In this document: one piece after another, positions 48,141 through 56,939 of the stretch
How positions within the stretch are numbered: the first letter of the stretch is position 1
How the letters are laid out: each line of letters opens with the position of its first letter
Assembly (NCBI RefSeq): GCF_004217225.1
Contig: NZ_SHKM01000002.1
Span: forward strand, 563,307 to 627,306
DNA: 64,000 nt
Direction: 5' to 3'
Source of the DNA: Azospira oryzae
GTDB lineage: Bacteria > Pseudomonadota > Gammaproteobacteria > Burkholderiales > Rhodocyclaceae
The notes under the pieces: model-generated
Told to the model about the DNA's origin: nothing
What the model saw: only the letters and a program-made list of their open reading frames with translations
Database searches by the model: none
Translations under genes and position numbers: made by a program

Positions 48141-49088
48141 ATGCGCATTGCCTTCATCGTTGATCCCCTGGACCAGCTCAAGGCCTACAAGGATTCATCC
48201 GTGGCCATGATGCGGGCCGCCGAGCGCCACGGCCACGAGGCCTGGGCCCTGCAGGTGGACAGCCTGGCCTGGAGCCAGGAAGGCGGCGTGCGGGGCCAGG
48301 CCCTGCGCGTGCATACCCGGCCCGACGACCACGACTGGTACCGGGAGACGGGCCGGGAGAGCCTGGCCCTGAAGGATTTCGATGCGGTGGTGATGCGCAA
48401 GGACCCGCCCTTCGATGTCGAATACGTCACCGCCACCTGGCTGTTGGAGCGGGCCGAGGCGGAAGGGGCGCGCATTTTCAACAAGCCCCGGGCCCTGCGG
48501 GACCATTCGGAGAAGTTCGCCACCGCCGAATTCCCCCAGTTCACCGTGCCGGCCCTGGTGACCCGGGACAGTCACGCCCTGCAGGCCTTCATCGACGCCC
48601 AGCGGGACGTGGTGATGAAGCCCCTGGACGGCATGGGCGGCAGCTCCATCTTCCGCGTCCATCGCAACGAGCCCAACCGCAACGTCATCATCGAGGTGCT
48701 GACCCAGCTGGGTCAGCGCACGGTCATGGCCCAGCGCTTCATTCCCGAGATCAGCCACGGCGACAAGCGCATCCTGCTGATCAACGGCAAGCCCGTACCC
48801 TATGCCCTGGCCCGCATCCCCAAGGCCGGCGAGACCCGCGGCAACCTGGCCGTGGGCGGCACCGGCGTGGCCCAGGAACTGTCGCCCCGGGACCGGCAGA
48901 TCGCCGAGAGCCTGGGCCCCGTCCTGGCGGCCCGGGGCCTGTTCCTGGTGGGCCTGGACGTGATCGGCGACTGGCTCACGGAAATCAACGTCACCAGCCC
49001 CACCTGCATGGTGGAGATCCAACAGCAGACCGGCTTCGATGTGGCCGGCGCCTTCATCACCGCCCTGGAGCACGCATGCGGTTCGTAG
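48141..49088 (+). CDS. gshB: Glutathione synthetase
   Basis: GshB adds glycine to gamma-glutamylcysteine with ATP. The 315-residue ATP-grasp protein starts MRIAFIVDPLDQLKAYKDSS. It shows the family's RKDPPFDVEYVTATW near 89-103, KPLDGMGGSSIFRV near 158-171 and the final DWLTEINVTSPT for Mg and ATP binding. Its end overlaps apbE by 13 bp. Confidence 0.97.
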   Translation: MRIAFIVDPLDQLKAYKDSSVAMMRAAERHGHEAWALQVDSLAWSQEGGVRGQALRVHTRPDDHDWYRETGRESLALKDFDAVVMRKDPPFDVEYVTATWLLERAEAEGARIFNKPRALRDHSEKFATAEFPQFTVPALVTRDSHALQAFIDAQRDVVMKPLDGMGGSSIFRVHRNEPNRNVIIEVLTQLGQRTVMAQRFIPEISHGDKRILLINGKPVPYALARIPKAGETRGNLAVGGTGVAQELSPRDRQIAESLGPVLAARGLFLVGLDVIGDWLTEINVTSPTCMVEIQQQTGFDVAGAFITALEHACGS

Positions 49089-50116
49089 CACCCCTGTTCG
49101 TCGCCGTCCTGCTTTCCCTTCTTTCCGCCTGCAGCAAGGTCCCCCTGACCCAGCAGGAAGCCTATGTCTTCGGCACCCGGGTCGAGGTGCTGGTGGCCGG
49201 TACCCCGGAGCCCCAGGCGCGGGCGGCGGTGGGTGAAGTGCTGCAGGAATTCGACCGGCTGCACCGGGCCTACCACGCCTGGCAGCCGTCCGAGCTGACC
49301 GCCCTCAACGATGCCATCGCCGCCGGCAAGAGCCTCAAGGTCTCGGCCGAACTGCGCCAGTTGCTGCAGGATTCCCAGGCCATCGCCGCCCGGGGCCAGT
49401 GGCTGTTCGACCCGGCCATCGGCCGCCTGGTGGAGCTGTGGGGCTTCCACGCCGACGAGTTCAAGCCGGCCCTGCCCGATCCCAACCGGGCCTCCTTCCT
49501 CGCCGCCGCCCGCCCTTCCCTGCGGGACCTGAGCTTCAAGGGCGAGCGGGTGGCCTGCAGCAATCCCTCGGTGGCCATCGACCTGGGCGGCTATCTCAAG
49601 GGCGTGGCCCTGGACCGGGCCGCCGCCATCCTCAAGGCCCGGGGCATCCACAACGCCCTCATCAACATCGGCGGCAACGTGCTGGCCCTGGGCGAGAAGA
49701 ACGGCGATCCCTGGCGGGTGGGCATCCAGCATCCACGCCAGCCGGGCCCCATGGCCAGCCTGGAACTGAAGGACGGCGAGGCGGTCGGCACCTCCGGCGA
49801 CTACCAGCGCTATTTCGAGGTGGGCGGCCAGCGCTACAGCCACCTCATCGATCCGCGCCGGGGCTGGCCGGCCCAGGGCACCCAGGCGGTGACCGTGCTC
49901 ATCCCTCCCGGGCCCCAGGCCGGCACCCTTTCCGACGCCCTCTCCAAGCCCCTCTTCATCGCCGGCGCCGCCGACTGGCAGCGCCTGGCCCAGGCCACCG
50001 GCGTCAGCCAGGCCCTGCGGGTGGACGGCAGCGGCGCCATCCAGGTGACCAAAGGTCTGGCCGAGCGGCTGAAATGGGCAGACGGAGTGAAGCCGGCAAC
50101 GGTAATATCTCCCTAG
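49076..50116 (+). CDS. apbE: FAD:protein FMN transferase ApbE
   Basis: ApbE attaches FMN to Thr/Ser of flavoproteins in the periplasm. The 346-residue lipoprotein has lipobox LSAC (Cys near 19), the FGTRVEV start, the VAIDLGGYLKGVALDRAA motif near 165-182, NALINIGGNVLALG near 192-205 and YSHLIDPRRGWPA near 255-267. Acidic residues for Mg binding are kept. It overlaps gshB by 13 bp, so it is translated with it; the link between glutathione and flavinylation is unclear. Confidence 0.95.
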   Translation: MRFVAPLFVAVLLSLLSACSKVPLTQQEAYVFGTRVEVLVAGTPEPQARAAVGEVLQEFDRLHRAYHAWQPSELTALNDAIAAGKSLKVSAELRQLLQDSQAIAARGQWLFDPAIGRLVELWGFHADEFKPALPDPNRASFLAAARPSLRDLSFKGERVACSNPSVAIDLGGYLKGVALDRAAAILKARGIHNALINIGGNVLALGEKNGDPWRVGIQHPRQPGPMASLELKDGEAVGTSGDYQRYFEVGGQRYSHLIDPRRGWPAQGTQAVTVLIPPGPQAGTLSDALSKPLFIAGAADWQRLAQATGVSQALRVDGSGAIQVTKGLAERLKWADGVKPATVISP

Positions 50117-50315
50117 TTTTGCAGGGGAGAGGCCGCTCCGGCCCCGGCGGTCGCCGGGTGGGAAGCCGACCGTTGGCGGTTGCCGGCCGCCGGACCGCAC
50201 CGGATAATCGTTCCAGCCGGGCATGCCGCCATTGCCGCGCCAGCTCTTCCTCTCCTTGTTGGCCTGCCCGTCTTCGGCGCCAGGCTTTGATTTCCAGGCA
50301 GGACCTTAAGCTAGA

Positions 50316-50708
50316 ATGACAGTTGGCATCTTGATCATCGCCCACGGCGACATCGGCCCCGCCCTCATCGGCGCCGCTTCCCACGTCCTCGGCCGCAATC
50401 TGGCGGAGGAAAGGGTGGCCAGCCTACGCGCCGGCCATGACGAGGCGCGGGAGGATTTCCTGGCCCTGGCCCAGGCCCGGGTGGCCGATCTCGACAGCGG
50501 CGATGGGGTATTGCTGCTGACCGACCTGTTCGGCGCCACTCCGGCCAACCTGTCCCGGGAGCTGCTGCAGCCGGGCCGGGTCGCCGGCGCCGCCGGGGTC
50601 AGCCTGCCCATGCTGCTGCGGGCCGTCAATTACCGTCAGCTGCCCCTGGAGGCGCTGCGGGACAAGGCCCTCACCGCCGCCACCGAATGTTCCGCTCCCC
50701 TGCCCTGA
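50316..50708 (+). CDS. PTS mannose-type EIIA component
   Basis: The 130-residue EIIA-Man protein carries the phospho-His in IIAHGDIG (His10) and the DLFGATPANL segment. No EIIB, EIIC or EIID is near. With HPr and enzyme I downstream it forms a phosphorelay with no sugar permease, as in the regulatory PTS of many betaproteobacteria. Target proteins are unknown. The 199-bp gap before it holds GC-rich inverted repeats but no clear gene. Confidence 0.92.
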   Translation: MTVGILIIAHGDIGPALIGAASHVLGRNLAEERVASLRAGHDEAREDFLALAQARVADLDSGDGVLLLTDLFGATPANLSRELLQPGRVAGAAGVSLPMLLRAVNYRQLPLEALRDKALTAATECSAPLP

Positions 50709-50737
50709 GCCCGGGTGAGCCCTGAAAGGAGTAATGC

Positions 50738-51016
50738 ATGAGCCAGACCTGCCGTGCCGATGCGGAAATCACCAACAAGCTGGGCCTGCACGCCCGGGCC
50801 TCGGCCAAGCTGACCCAGCTCGCCGGCCGCTTCAAGAGCGAGGTGTGGATGGAGCGCAACGGCCGCCGCATCAACGCCAAGAGCATCATGGGGGTGATGA
50901 TGCTGGCCGCCGGCAAGGGTTCCACGGTCAGCGTCGAGACCAGCGGTCCGGATGCGGAGCAGGCCCTGCAGGAACTCCTGGCCCTGATTGCCGACAAATT
51001 CGGCGAAGGGGAGTGA
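50738..51016 (+). CDS. ptsH: PTS phosphocarrier protein HPr
   Basis: The 92-residue protein has phospho-acceptor His18 in NKLGLHARAS and the regulatory Ser49 in NAKSIMGVMML. It passes phosphate from enzyme I to the EIIA-Man upstream. AAAGGAG lies before the ATG. HPr kinase would act on Ser49, but its gene is not in the window. Confidence 0.96.
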   Translation: MSQTCRADAEITNKLGLHARASAKLTQLAGRFKSEVWMERNGRRINAKSIMGVMMLAAGKGSTVSVETSGPDAEQALQELLALIADKFGEGE

Positions 51017-51104
51017 TTTCCGCCATGACGCCGACACGGCGTCGCGGCCCCAAGCCAGTCCGCCTGCGGGCGGCATAAACAGAACAACACCTCGGGAGAC
51101 CGAC

Positions 51105-52844
51105 ATGAGCTTCACCATCCACGGCCTTGGCGTTTCCGGCGGCATTGCCATCGGGGTGGCCCAGCTCATGTCCCACGCCACCCTGGAGGTGGCCCACCTG
51201 ACCATCGGCCCGCGCATGGCCGACAAGGAAGTGCTGCGCTTCGAGGCCGCCATCCTGGCGGTGCAGGCCGAACTGGAACAGCTCAAGCTGGAAGCCAGCA
51301 AGGGCAACGCCCCAGCCGAGCTGCGGGCTTTTGTGGACCTGCACGGCATGATCCTGGCCGACCCGGAACTGTCGGAAGTGCCCAAGCAGATCATCCGGGA
51401 ACGCCGCTGCAACGCCGAGTGGGCCGTGGTGCAGCAGATGGAGCGCCTGGTGGCCCAGTTCGACGCCATCGACGATGCCTATCTGCGGGAACGCAAGGCC
51501 GACGTGGTGCAGGTGGTGGAGCGGGTGGTCAAGGTGCTGATGGGCCATCCCGGCCGCTCCGCCCTGCGGGCGCGCAAGGGCGGCAAGGAGACGACGGACC
51601 AGATCATCGTCGCCCACGACCTTTCCCCCGCCGACACCATCGGCTTCAAGGAGCAGCGTTTCGCCTCCTTCATCACCGACGTGGGCGGCGCCACCTCCCA
51701 CACCGCCATCCTGGCCCGCTCCATGGCCATCCCCTCCATCGTCGGCCTGCACCGGGCCCGGGACCTGATCCGGGACGGGGAACTGCTGATCATCGACGGC
51801 ACCCGGGGCGTGGTCATCGTCAATCCGGACGAGCGGGTGCTGGAAGAGTACCGGCTGCGCAAGAGCGAACTGGAGCTGGAACGCTCCAAGCTGAAGCGCC
51901 TCAAGACCATGAAGGCCACCACCCTGGACGGGGTGGATGTGCTGATGTACGCCAACATCGAACTGCCGGAGGACGTGGAGGCGGCCCGTACCGCCGGCGC
52001 CGACGGCATCGGCCTGTTCCGCACCGAATTCCTCTTCCTCAACCGGGGCGATATGCCCACCGAGGACGAGCAGTTCGAGGCCTACCGCAAGGTGGTCAAG
52101 GGCATGGAAGGCAAGCCGGTGACCATCCGCACCTTCGACCTGGGGGCCGACAAGGCCCTGGATGCCATGGACCGGGTCAAGACCAACCCGGCCCTGGGCC
52201 TGCGCGCCATCCGCCTGCAGCTGGCCGAGCCGAAGATGTTCCGCACCCAGCTGCGGGCCATCCTGCGGGCCTCCAAGTACGGCAAGGTGAAAATCCTCAT
52301 CCCCATGCTGGCCCACGCCCACGAGATCGACGCCACCCTGGCGGCGGTGCAGGCGGCCAAGCAGAGCCTGCGGGAGCAGAAGATCGGCTTCGACGAGGGC
52401 ATCGAAGTGGGCGGCATGATCGAGATTCCCGCCGCCGCCTTGGCCATCGGCATGTTCCTGCGGCGCCTGGATTTCCTGTCCATCGGCACCAACGACCTGA
52501 TCCAGTACGCCCTGGCCATCGACCGTTCCGACGAGACCGTCTCCCAGCTCTACGATCCCCTGCATCCGGCGGTGCTGATGCTGGTGGCCCACACCATCTA
52601 CAGCGGCGAGAAGGCCGGCCTGCCGGTGTCCGTCTGCGGCGAGCTGGCCGGCGATCCGGCCATGACCCGGCTGTTGCTGGGCATGGGCCTGCGCGTCTTC
52701 TCCATGCATCCCTCCCAGATCCTGGAGGTGAAGCAGCACGTGCTGAAGAGCGAAGTGGCCGAGATCGCGCCCCAGGTGCGCAAGATCCTGCGCTACAGCG
52801 AGCCGGAGAAGATCCGCGAGCAGATCGACAAGCTCAATGCCTGA
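51105..52844 (+). CDS. ptsI: PTS enzyme I
   Basis: Enzyme I takes phosphate from phosphoenolpyruvate. The 579-residue protein has active-site His199 in GGATSHTAILARS, LFRTEFLFLNRG for PEP binding, and Cys in SVCGELAGDP near the C-terminus. ATG 51105 (MSFTIHGLGVSGG) is chosen over an open 39-codon extension. It closes the EIIA-HPr-EI operon. Confidence 0.96.
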   Translation: MSFTIHGLGVSGGIAIGVAQLMSHATLEVAHLTIGPRMADKEVLRFEAAILAVQAELEQLKLEASKGNAPAELRAFVDLHGMILADPELSEVPKQIIRERRCNAEWAVVQQMERLVAQFDAIDDAYLRERKADVVQVVERVVKVLMGHPGRSALRARKGGKETTDQIIVAHDLSPADTIGFKEQRFASFITDVGGATSHTAILARSMAIPSIVGLHRARDLIRDGELLIIDGTRGVVIVNPDERVLEEYRLRKSELELERSKLKRLKTMKATTLDGVDVLMYANIELPEDVEAARTAGADGIGLFRTEFLFLNRGDMPTEDEQFEAYRKVVKGMEGKPVTIRTFDLGADKALDAMDRVKTNPALGLRAIRLQLAEPKMFRTQLRAILRASKYGKVKILIPMLAHAHEIDATLAAVQAAKQSLREQKIGFDEGIEVGGMIEIPAAALAIGMFLRRLDFLSIGTNDLIQYALAIDRSDETVSQLYDPLHPAVLMLVAHTIYSGEKAGLPVSVCGELAGDPAMTRLLLGMGLRVFSMHPSQILEVKQHVLKSEVAEIAPQVRKILRYSEPEKIREQIDKLNA

Positions 52845-52848
52845 GCTC

Positions 52849-52879
52849 GGGGCGGACCGCGTTTGCGCTCCTCCGCCCC
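52849..52879 (+). terminator. Possible terminator after ptsI
   Basis: GGGGCGGA and TCCGCCCC form an 8-bp perfect stem 5 bp after the ptsI stop, followed by a weak CTTGGTT. A SAM-II riboswitch starts 20 bp later. Confidence 0.5.
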
Positions 52880-52898
52880 CTTGGTTATCATGTTCCAC

Positions 52899-52953
52899 AG
52901 CGCCGATTTGAAATCCGTCAGCTTGCGGGCGCTTAATAAATACGGCTAAAGCG
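52899..52953 (+). ncRNA. SAM-II riboswitch upstream of metX
   Basis: The segment reads AGCGCCGATTTGAAATCCGTC, then AGCTTGC, GGCGCTTAATAAATACGG and CTAAAG. The GCGCC/GGCGC helix, the A-rich TTAATAAAT strand and the CCGT/ACGG pseudoknot with CTAAAG match the compact SAM-II class. It lies about 80 bp before the metX ATG and is followed by a terminator, so high SAM should turn metX off. Confidence 0.88.
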
Positions 52954-52962
52954 AGGACCGAT

Positions 52963-53015
52963 GCCCAGTCCGAGCCGAGCCAATCTCGATTCTCCGACTG
53001 GGCGTCTTGTTTTTT
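52963..53015 (+). terminator. Terminator between SAM-II aptamer and metX
   Basis: GCCCAGTC and GACTGGGC pair across a 25-nt loop that has an inner GAG/CTC helix, followed by GTCTTG and six T. It ends 19 bp before metX and is the likely expression platform. Confidence 0.8.
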
Positions 53016-53033
53016 GGTGATTGAAATCCTGCG

Positions 53034-54161
53034 ATGTCAGACAAGCATTCCGTCGGTGTGGTGAGTCCCCAGCGGGCCCATTTCGCCGAACCCATCCAGC
53101 TGGCCAGCGGCGCCACCCTGGCCGCCTACGACCTGGTCTATGAGACCTACGGCCGCCTCAACGCCGACCGTTCCAATGCCGTGCTGGTGTGCCACGCCCT
53201 CTCCGGCAGCCACCACGTGGCCGGCCACTACGCCGACAACCCGAAGAACGTGGGCTGGTGGGACAACCTGGTGGGCCCGGGCAAGCCCCTGGATACCGAC
53301 AAGTTCTTCGTCGTCGGGGTGAACAACCTGGGCGGCTGTTACGGCTCCACCGGCCCCGGCTCCATCAACCCGGCCACGGGCAAGCCCTATGGCGCCGACT
53401 TCCCGGTGGTGACGGTGGAGGACTGGGTCGAGTCCCAGGCCCGCCTTGCCGACCGCCTCGGCATCAACCAGTGGGCCGCCATCATCGGCGGCAGCCTGGG
53501 CGGCATGCAGGCCCTGCAGTGGAGCCTGGAATACCCGGAGCGGGTGCGCCACGCCCTGGTCATCGCCTCCGCCCCCAAGCTCACCGCCCAGAACATCGCC
53601 TTCAACGAGGTGGCCCGCCAGGCCATCCTCACCGACCCGGACTTCCACGGCGGCAACTACTACGAGCACGGCGTGGTGCCGGCCCGGGGCCTGCGCCTGG
53701 CGCGCATGGTGGGCCACATCACCTATCTTTCCGACGACCAGATGGGGGAGAAATTCGGCCGCCAGCTGCGGGAAGGGGTGCTCAAGTACAACTACGACGT
53801 GGATTTCGAGATCGAGTCCTACCTGCGCTACCAGGGCGACAAGTTCGCCGGCTTCTTCGACGCCAACACCTATCTCATCACCACCAAGGCCCTGGACTAC
53901 TTTGATCCGGCCCGGGATTTCGGCGGCGACCTGAAGGCGGCCCTGGCCCGGGCCTCGGCCAAGTTCCTGCTGGTCTCCTTCACCACCGACTGGCGTTTCG
54001 CGCCGGAGCGCAGCCGGGAAATGGTGTATGCCCTGCTGCACAACAACCGGGAAGTCTCCTACGCCGAGATCGACTGCAACGCCGGCCACGACTCCTTCCT
54101 CCTGGACGACGCCCAGTACCACGCGGTGATGGGCGCCTACCTGCACAACATCGCCGTCTGA
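53034..54161 (+). CDS. metX: Homoserine O-acyltransferase
   Basis: The 375-residue alpha/beta hydrolase acylates homoserine for methionine synthesis. It has nucleophile Ser154 in GGSLGGMQ, Asp in [12 protein letters not shown] and His in [10 protein letters not shown]. Whether it uses acetyl-CoA or succinyl-CoA cannot be told from motifs with certainty; many betaproteobacterial MetX proteins use succinyl-CoA. It is under the SAM-II switch and is followed after 10 bp by metW. Confidence 0.96.
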   Translation: MSDKHSVGVVSPQRAHFAEPIQLASGATLAAYDLVYETYGRLNADRSNAVLVCHALSGSHHVAGHYADNPKNVGWWDNLVGPGKPLDTDKFFVVGVNNLGGCYGSTGPGSINPATGKPYGADFPVVTVEDWVESQARLADRLGINQWAAIIGGSLGGMQALQWSLEYPERVRHALVIASAPKLTAQNIAFNEVARQAILTDPDFHGGNYYEHGVVPARGLRLARMVGHITYLSDDQMGEKFGRQLREGVLKYNYDVDFEIESYLRYQGDKFAGFFDANTYLITTKALDYFDPARDFGGDLKAALARASAKFLLVSFTTDWRFAPERSREMVYALLHNNREVSYAEIDCNAGHDSFLLDDAQYHAVMGAYLHNIAV

Positions 54162-54171
54162 GAGAGCCGCC

Positions 54172-54768
54172 ATGACCAACAATTCTCTCGACCGTTTCGA
54201 CTTCGACGTCATCGCCAAATGGATCGCCCCCGGCGAACGGGTGCTGGACCTGGGCTGCGGCGACGGCAGCCTGCTCAAGTTTCTGGCCCAGGCCCGCAAC
54301 ACCCACGGCTACGGGGTGGATATCGATCCGGCCAACGTCCTGGCCTGCGTGCGCAACGGCGTCAATGTGATCCAGAGCAACCTGGAGCAGGGCCTGGCCG
54401 GCTTCGAGGACGGCTTCTTCGACCACGCCATCATGTCCCTCTCCCTGCAGACCGTTCACCGCACTGTGCCCCTGCTGGAAGAACTGCTGCGGGTGGGCCG
54501 GGAGGCGGTGGTCTCCTTCCCCAACTTTGGCTACTGGCTGCACCGCCAGGCCATCCTCAACGGCCGCATGCCGGTCTCCAAGGACCTGCCCTACCAGTGG
54601 TACGACTCCCCCAACGTGCGCTTCTTCACCATCGCCGACTTCCAGGCCCTGTGTGAGGAAAAGGGCATCGCCATGCGGGAGCTGAAGGCTTTCGACGAAG
54701 GCAAGGAAGTGACGGAAGATCCCAACTTCCTCGCCAGCCTGGCCATCTGCCGCCTGGGCCGGGACTGA
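54172..54768 (+). CDS. metW: Methionine biosynthesis protein MetW
   Basis: The 198-residue methyltransferase-like protein has the SAM motif VLDLGCGDGSLL near 24-35 and the YGVDIDPANV acidic loop. MetW is needed with MetX for methionine synthesis in several proteobacteria and probably supports MetX activity. The spacing of 10 bp makes an operon certain. AmpG starts 2 bp after its stop. Confidence 0.96.
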   Translation: MTNNSLDRFDFDVIAKWIAPGERVLDLGCGDGSLLKFLAQARNTHGYGVDIDPANVLACVRNGVNVIQSNLEQGLAGFEDGFFDHAIMSLSLQTVHRTVPLLEELLRVGREAVVSFPNFGYWLHRQAILNGRMPVSKDLPYQWYDSPNVRFFTIADFQALCEEKGIAMRELKAFDEGKEVTEDPNFLASLAICRLGRD

Positions 54769-54770
54769 GC

Positions 54771-56312
54771 GTGGCCGAGGCCGCGGTCCTTTCCGCCGGC
54801 GCCCGTCTGGGCCGGACCTGGCGCCTGGCCGCCATCCTGGTGCTGGGCTTCGCCTCCGGCCTGCCCCTGGCCCTCACCGGCCAGGCCATGCAGGCCTGGC
54901 TGACGGTGGACGGCATCGACCTGGCCACCATCGGCTTCTTCGGCCTGGTGGGCATTCCCTACACCTTCAAGTTCCTCTGGGCGCCCCTCATGGACCGCTT
55001 CGAGCCGCCCTTCCTGGGCCGGCGCCGGGGCTGGCTGGTGCTCACCCAACTGGCCCTGGGCGGGCTGTTGTGGCTGATGTCCGGCCTGTCGCCGGCAACG
55101 GCGCCCCAGCTGTTCGCCCTGGCGGCCCTGGCGGTGGCGTTCCTGGCCGCTTCCCAGGACGTGGTGGTGGACGCCTACCGTACCGACCTGCTGCCCGAGG
55201 CCGAACGGGGTCTCGGCGCCTCGGTGCATGTCTTCGCCTACCGTCTGGCCATGATCCTTTCCGGCGGCATCAGCCTCATCTGGGCCGGCCAGTGGCAGTC
55301 CTGGCCCCGGGTGTACGCGGTGATGGCGGCCATCATGGTGGGCTGCGCCGCCTTCTCCCTGCTGGCCGTGCCCCGGGTCAGCAGCGCCAACAAGCCCCTG
55401 GCCTCGGACCCGAAAAAGGAACTGCTGGGCTTTGCCGCCATGCTGGCCGGCGTGGTCGCCGGCTATGTCGTGGCCCGCCAGGCCCTGGTGGTGCTGGGCC
55501 TCAATCCGGACGATGCCAACAAGTGGGTGCAGCTGTTGTTCGTCCTGGCCGAGATTGCCGCCGCCCTGCCCCTGGCCTGGTGGTGTTCCCGCAAGGCCGG
55601 CTTCGAGACCCTCAACCAGTCCCTCGCCAGCTACTTCGCCCAGAGCGGTGCCGGAGCCTTCCTCCTGCTGATCGTGCTGTACAAGCTGGGGGACGCCTTC
55701 GCCGGCAGCCTGACCACGCCCTTCCTGATCAAGGGCATGGGCTTCCTGCAGGAGGAGGTGGGCATCGCCAACAAGGTCATCGGCATCTGGCTGACCATCC
55801 TGGGGGCCTTCATCGGCGGCCTCATCATGACCCGCCTGGCCCTCTACCGCTCCCTGCTGTTTTTCGGCGTGCTGCAGCTGGTTTCCAACTTCGGCTTCTA
55901 CCTGCTGGCCCTGCTCGGCAAGGGGGCCTGGGGGGCGGTGATGGTGCCGGCCTTCGACTGGGGCATCGTTTCCCTGCATACCCCGGCCAGCCTGGACTGG
56001 CTGCTGCTGACGGTGATCGCCGGGGAGAACATCAGCGGCGGCATGGGTACCGTTGCCTTCGTCGCCCTGCTCATGGGTCTCTGCAACCATCGCTTCTCCG
56101 CCACCCACTATGCCCTGCTCTCGGCTTTCGCGGCGGTGGGGCGCATCTATGTCAGTCCCCTCTCCGGGGTGCTGTCCGAATCCATCGGCTGGCCCGCCTT
56201 CTTCCTTTTTTCCATCGTCGTCGCCGTGCCTGGCGTCTTCATGGTGTGGTGGATGCGACGGCCCCTGCAGGCCCTGGGTACGCCAGCCAGCGACGGCGCC
56301 GCCGACGACTGA
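54771..56312 (+). CDS. ampG: AmpG-family muropeptide MFS permease
   Basis: The 513-residue protein has about 12-14 helices, and AmpG motifs are present: LGFASGLPLALTGQAMQAWL near 24-43, GIPYTFKFLWAPLMDRF near 62-78 and SQDVVVDAYRTDLLPEAERG near 127-146. AmpG imports GlcNAc-anhydroMurNAc peptides for wall recycling. It begins with GTG 2 bp after metW, so it is read with the methionine genes, although the functions are unrelated. Confidence 0.92.
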   Translation: MAEAAVLSAGARLGRTWRLAAILVLGFASGLPLALTGQAMQAWLTVDGIDLATIGFFGLVGIPYTFKFLWAPLMDRFEPPFLGRRRGWLVLTQLALGGLLWLMSGLSPATAPQLFALAALAVAFLAASQDVVVDAYRTDLLPEAERGLGASVHVFAYRLAMILSGGISLIWAGQWQSWPRVYAVMAAIMVGCAAFSLLAVPRVSSANKPLASDPKKELLGFAAMLAGVVAGYVVARQALVVLGLNPDDANKWVQLLFVLAEIAAALPLAWWCSRKAGFETLNQSLASYFAQSGAGAFLLLIVLYKLGDAFAGSLTTPFLIKGMGFLQEEVGIANKVIGIWLTILGAFIGGLIMTRLALYRSLLFFGVLQLVSNFGFYLLALLGKGAWGAVMVPAFDWGIVSLHTPASLDWLLLTVIAGENISGGMGTVAFVALLMGLCNHRFSATHYALLSAFAAVGRIYVSPLSGVLSESIGWPAFFLFSIVVAVPGVFMVWWMRRPLQALGTPASDGAADD

Positions 56313-56327
56313 TAAACCGGGCCGGAT

Positions 56328-56747
56328 TCAGTCGCCGAGCAGGTGCAGCACTACCTCCCGGGAATGGCCCCGGTGGCGATGTTCGTAGAGATAGAGCCCC
56401 TGCCAGGTACCCAGCAGCAGGCGGCCGTCGCTGACGGGGATGCCGAGGGAGGTCTGGGTCAGGGCGGCGCGGATGTGGGCCGGCATGTCGTCCGGCCCTT
56501 CCAGGTCATGCTCGAAGGCCGGGTCCCCATCTTGTACCAGCTTGGCGAAGAAGCGCTCCAGGTCCCGCTGCACGGAGGGATCGGCGTTTTCCTGGATGAT
56601 CAGGGAAGCGGAGGTGTGGCGGCAGAAAACGGTGAGCAGGCCCTGGTGGAGGCCGCTGGCGGCGACAAAGTCGCGGGCCTGTTGGGAAAATTCGTGAAGC
56701 CCCCGGCCCCGGGTTGCGATGTGGATGCTTGCCAGGGCTTGGGGCAC
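56328..56747 (-). CDS. yjbQ: YjbQ-family protein
   Basis: The 139-residue protein has the UPF0047/YjbQ motifs CRHTSASLIIQENADP near 42-57, DDMPAHIRAAL near 86-96 and GTWQGLYLYEHR near 113-124. Conserved His and Glu residues form a metal site. Some members show weak thiamine-phosphate synthase activity, but the real role is uncertain. It starts with GTG and lies 14 bp after the 31-residue peptide gene. Confidence 0.9.
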   Translation of the reverse strand: MPQALASIHIATRGRGLHEFSQQARDFVAASGLHQGLLTVFCRHTSASLIIQENADPSVQRDLERFFAKLVQDGDPAFEHDLEGPDDMPAHIRAALTQTSLGIPVSDGRLLLGTWQGLYLYEHRHRGHSREVVLHLLGD

Positions 56748-56761
56748 GGCGCGGGCCTGTC

Positions 56762-56857
56762 TCAGAGACAGAGATAGACGGCGAAAGCCAGTCCCATCAG
56801 GGTCAGAGGCAGGGCCGGCGCCAGGACGAGAGCGGTGTTGATTTCCTTGGCGCTCAT
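56762..56857 (-). CDS. 31-residue single-helix membrane peptide
   Basis: The reading frame starts ATG with AGGAGG 10 nt before it. It encodes MSAKEINTALVLAPALP and then one hydrophobic helix to the stop. It is too short for usual gene calls. It lies between the large DUF3683 oxidoreductase gene (82 bp away) and yjbQ (14 bp). Such peptides often bind larger membrane complexes. I do not recognise it. Confidence 0.55.
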   Translation of the reverse strand: MSAKEINTALVLAPALPLTLMGLAFAVYLCL

Positions 56858-56939
56858 GATGATGAAACCTCCTGTATGCAACGACTCCATGCTAGCAGGG
56901 GGCTTCATCAACATCAGTGAGCGTTTGTGACAGCGGGGC

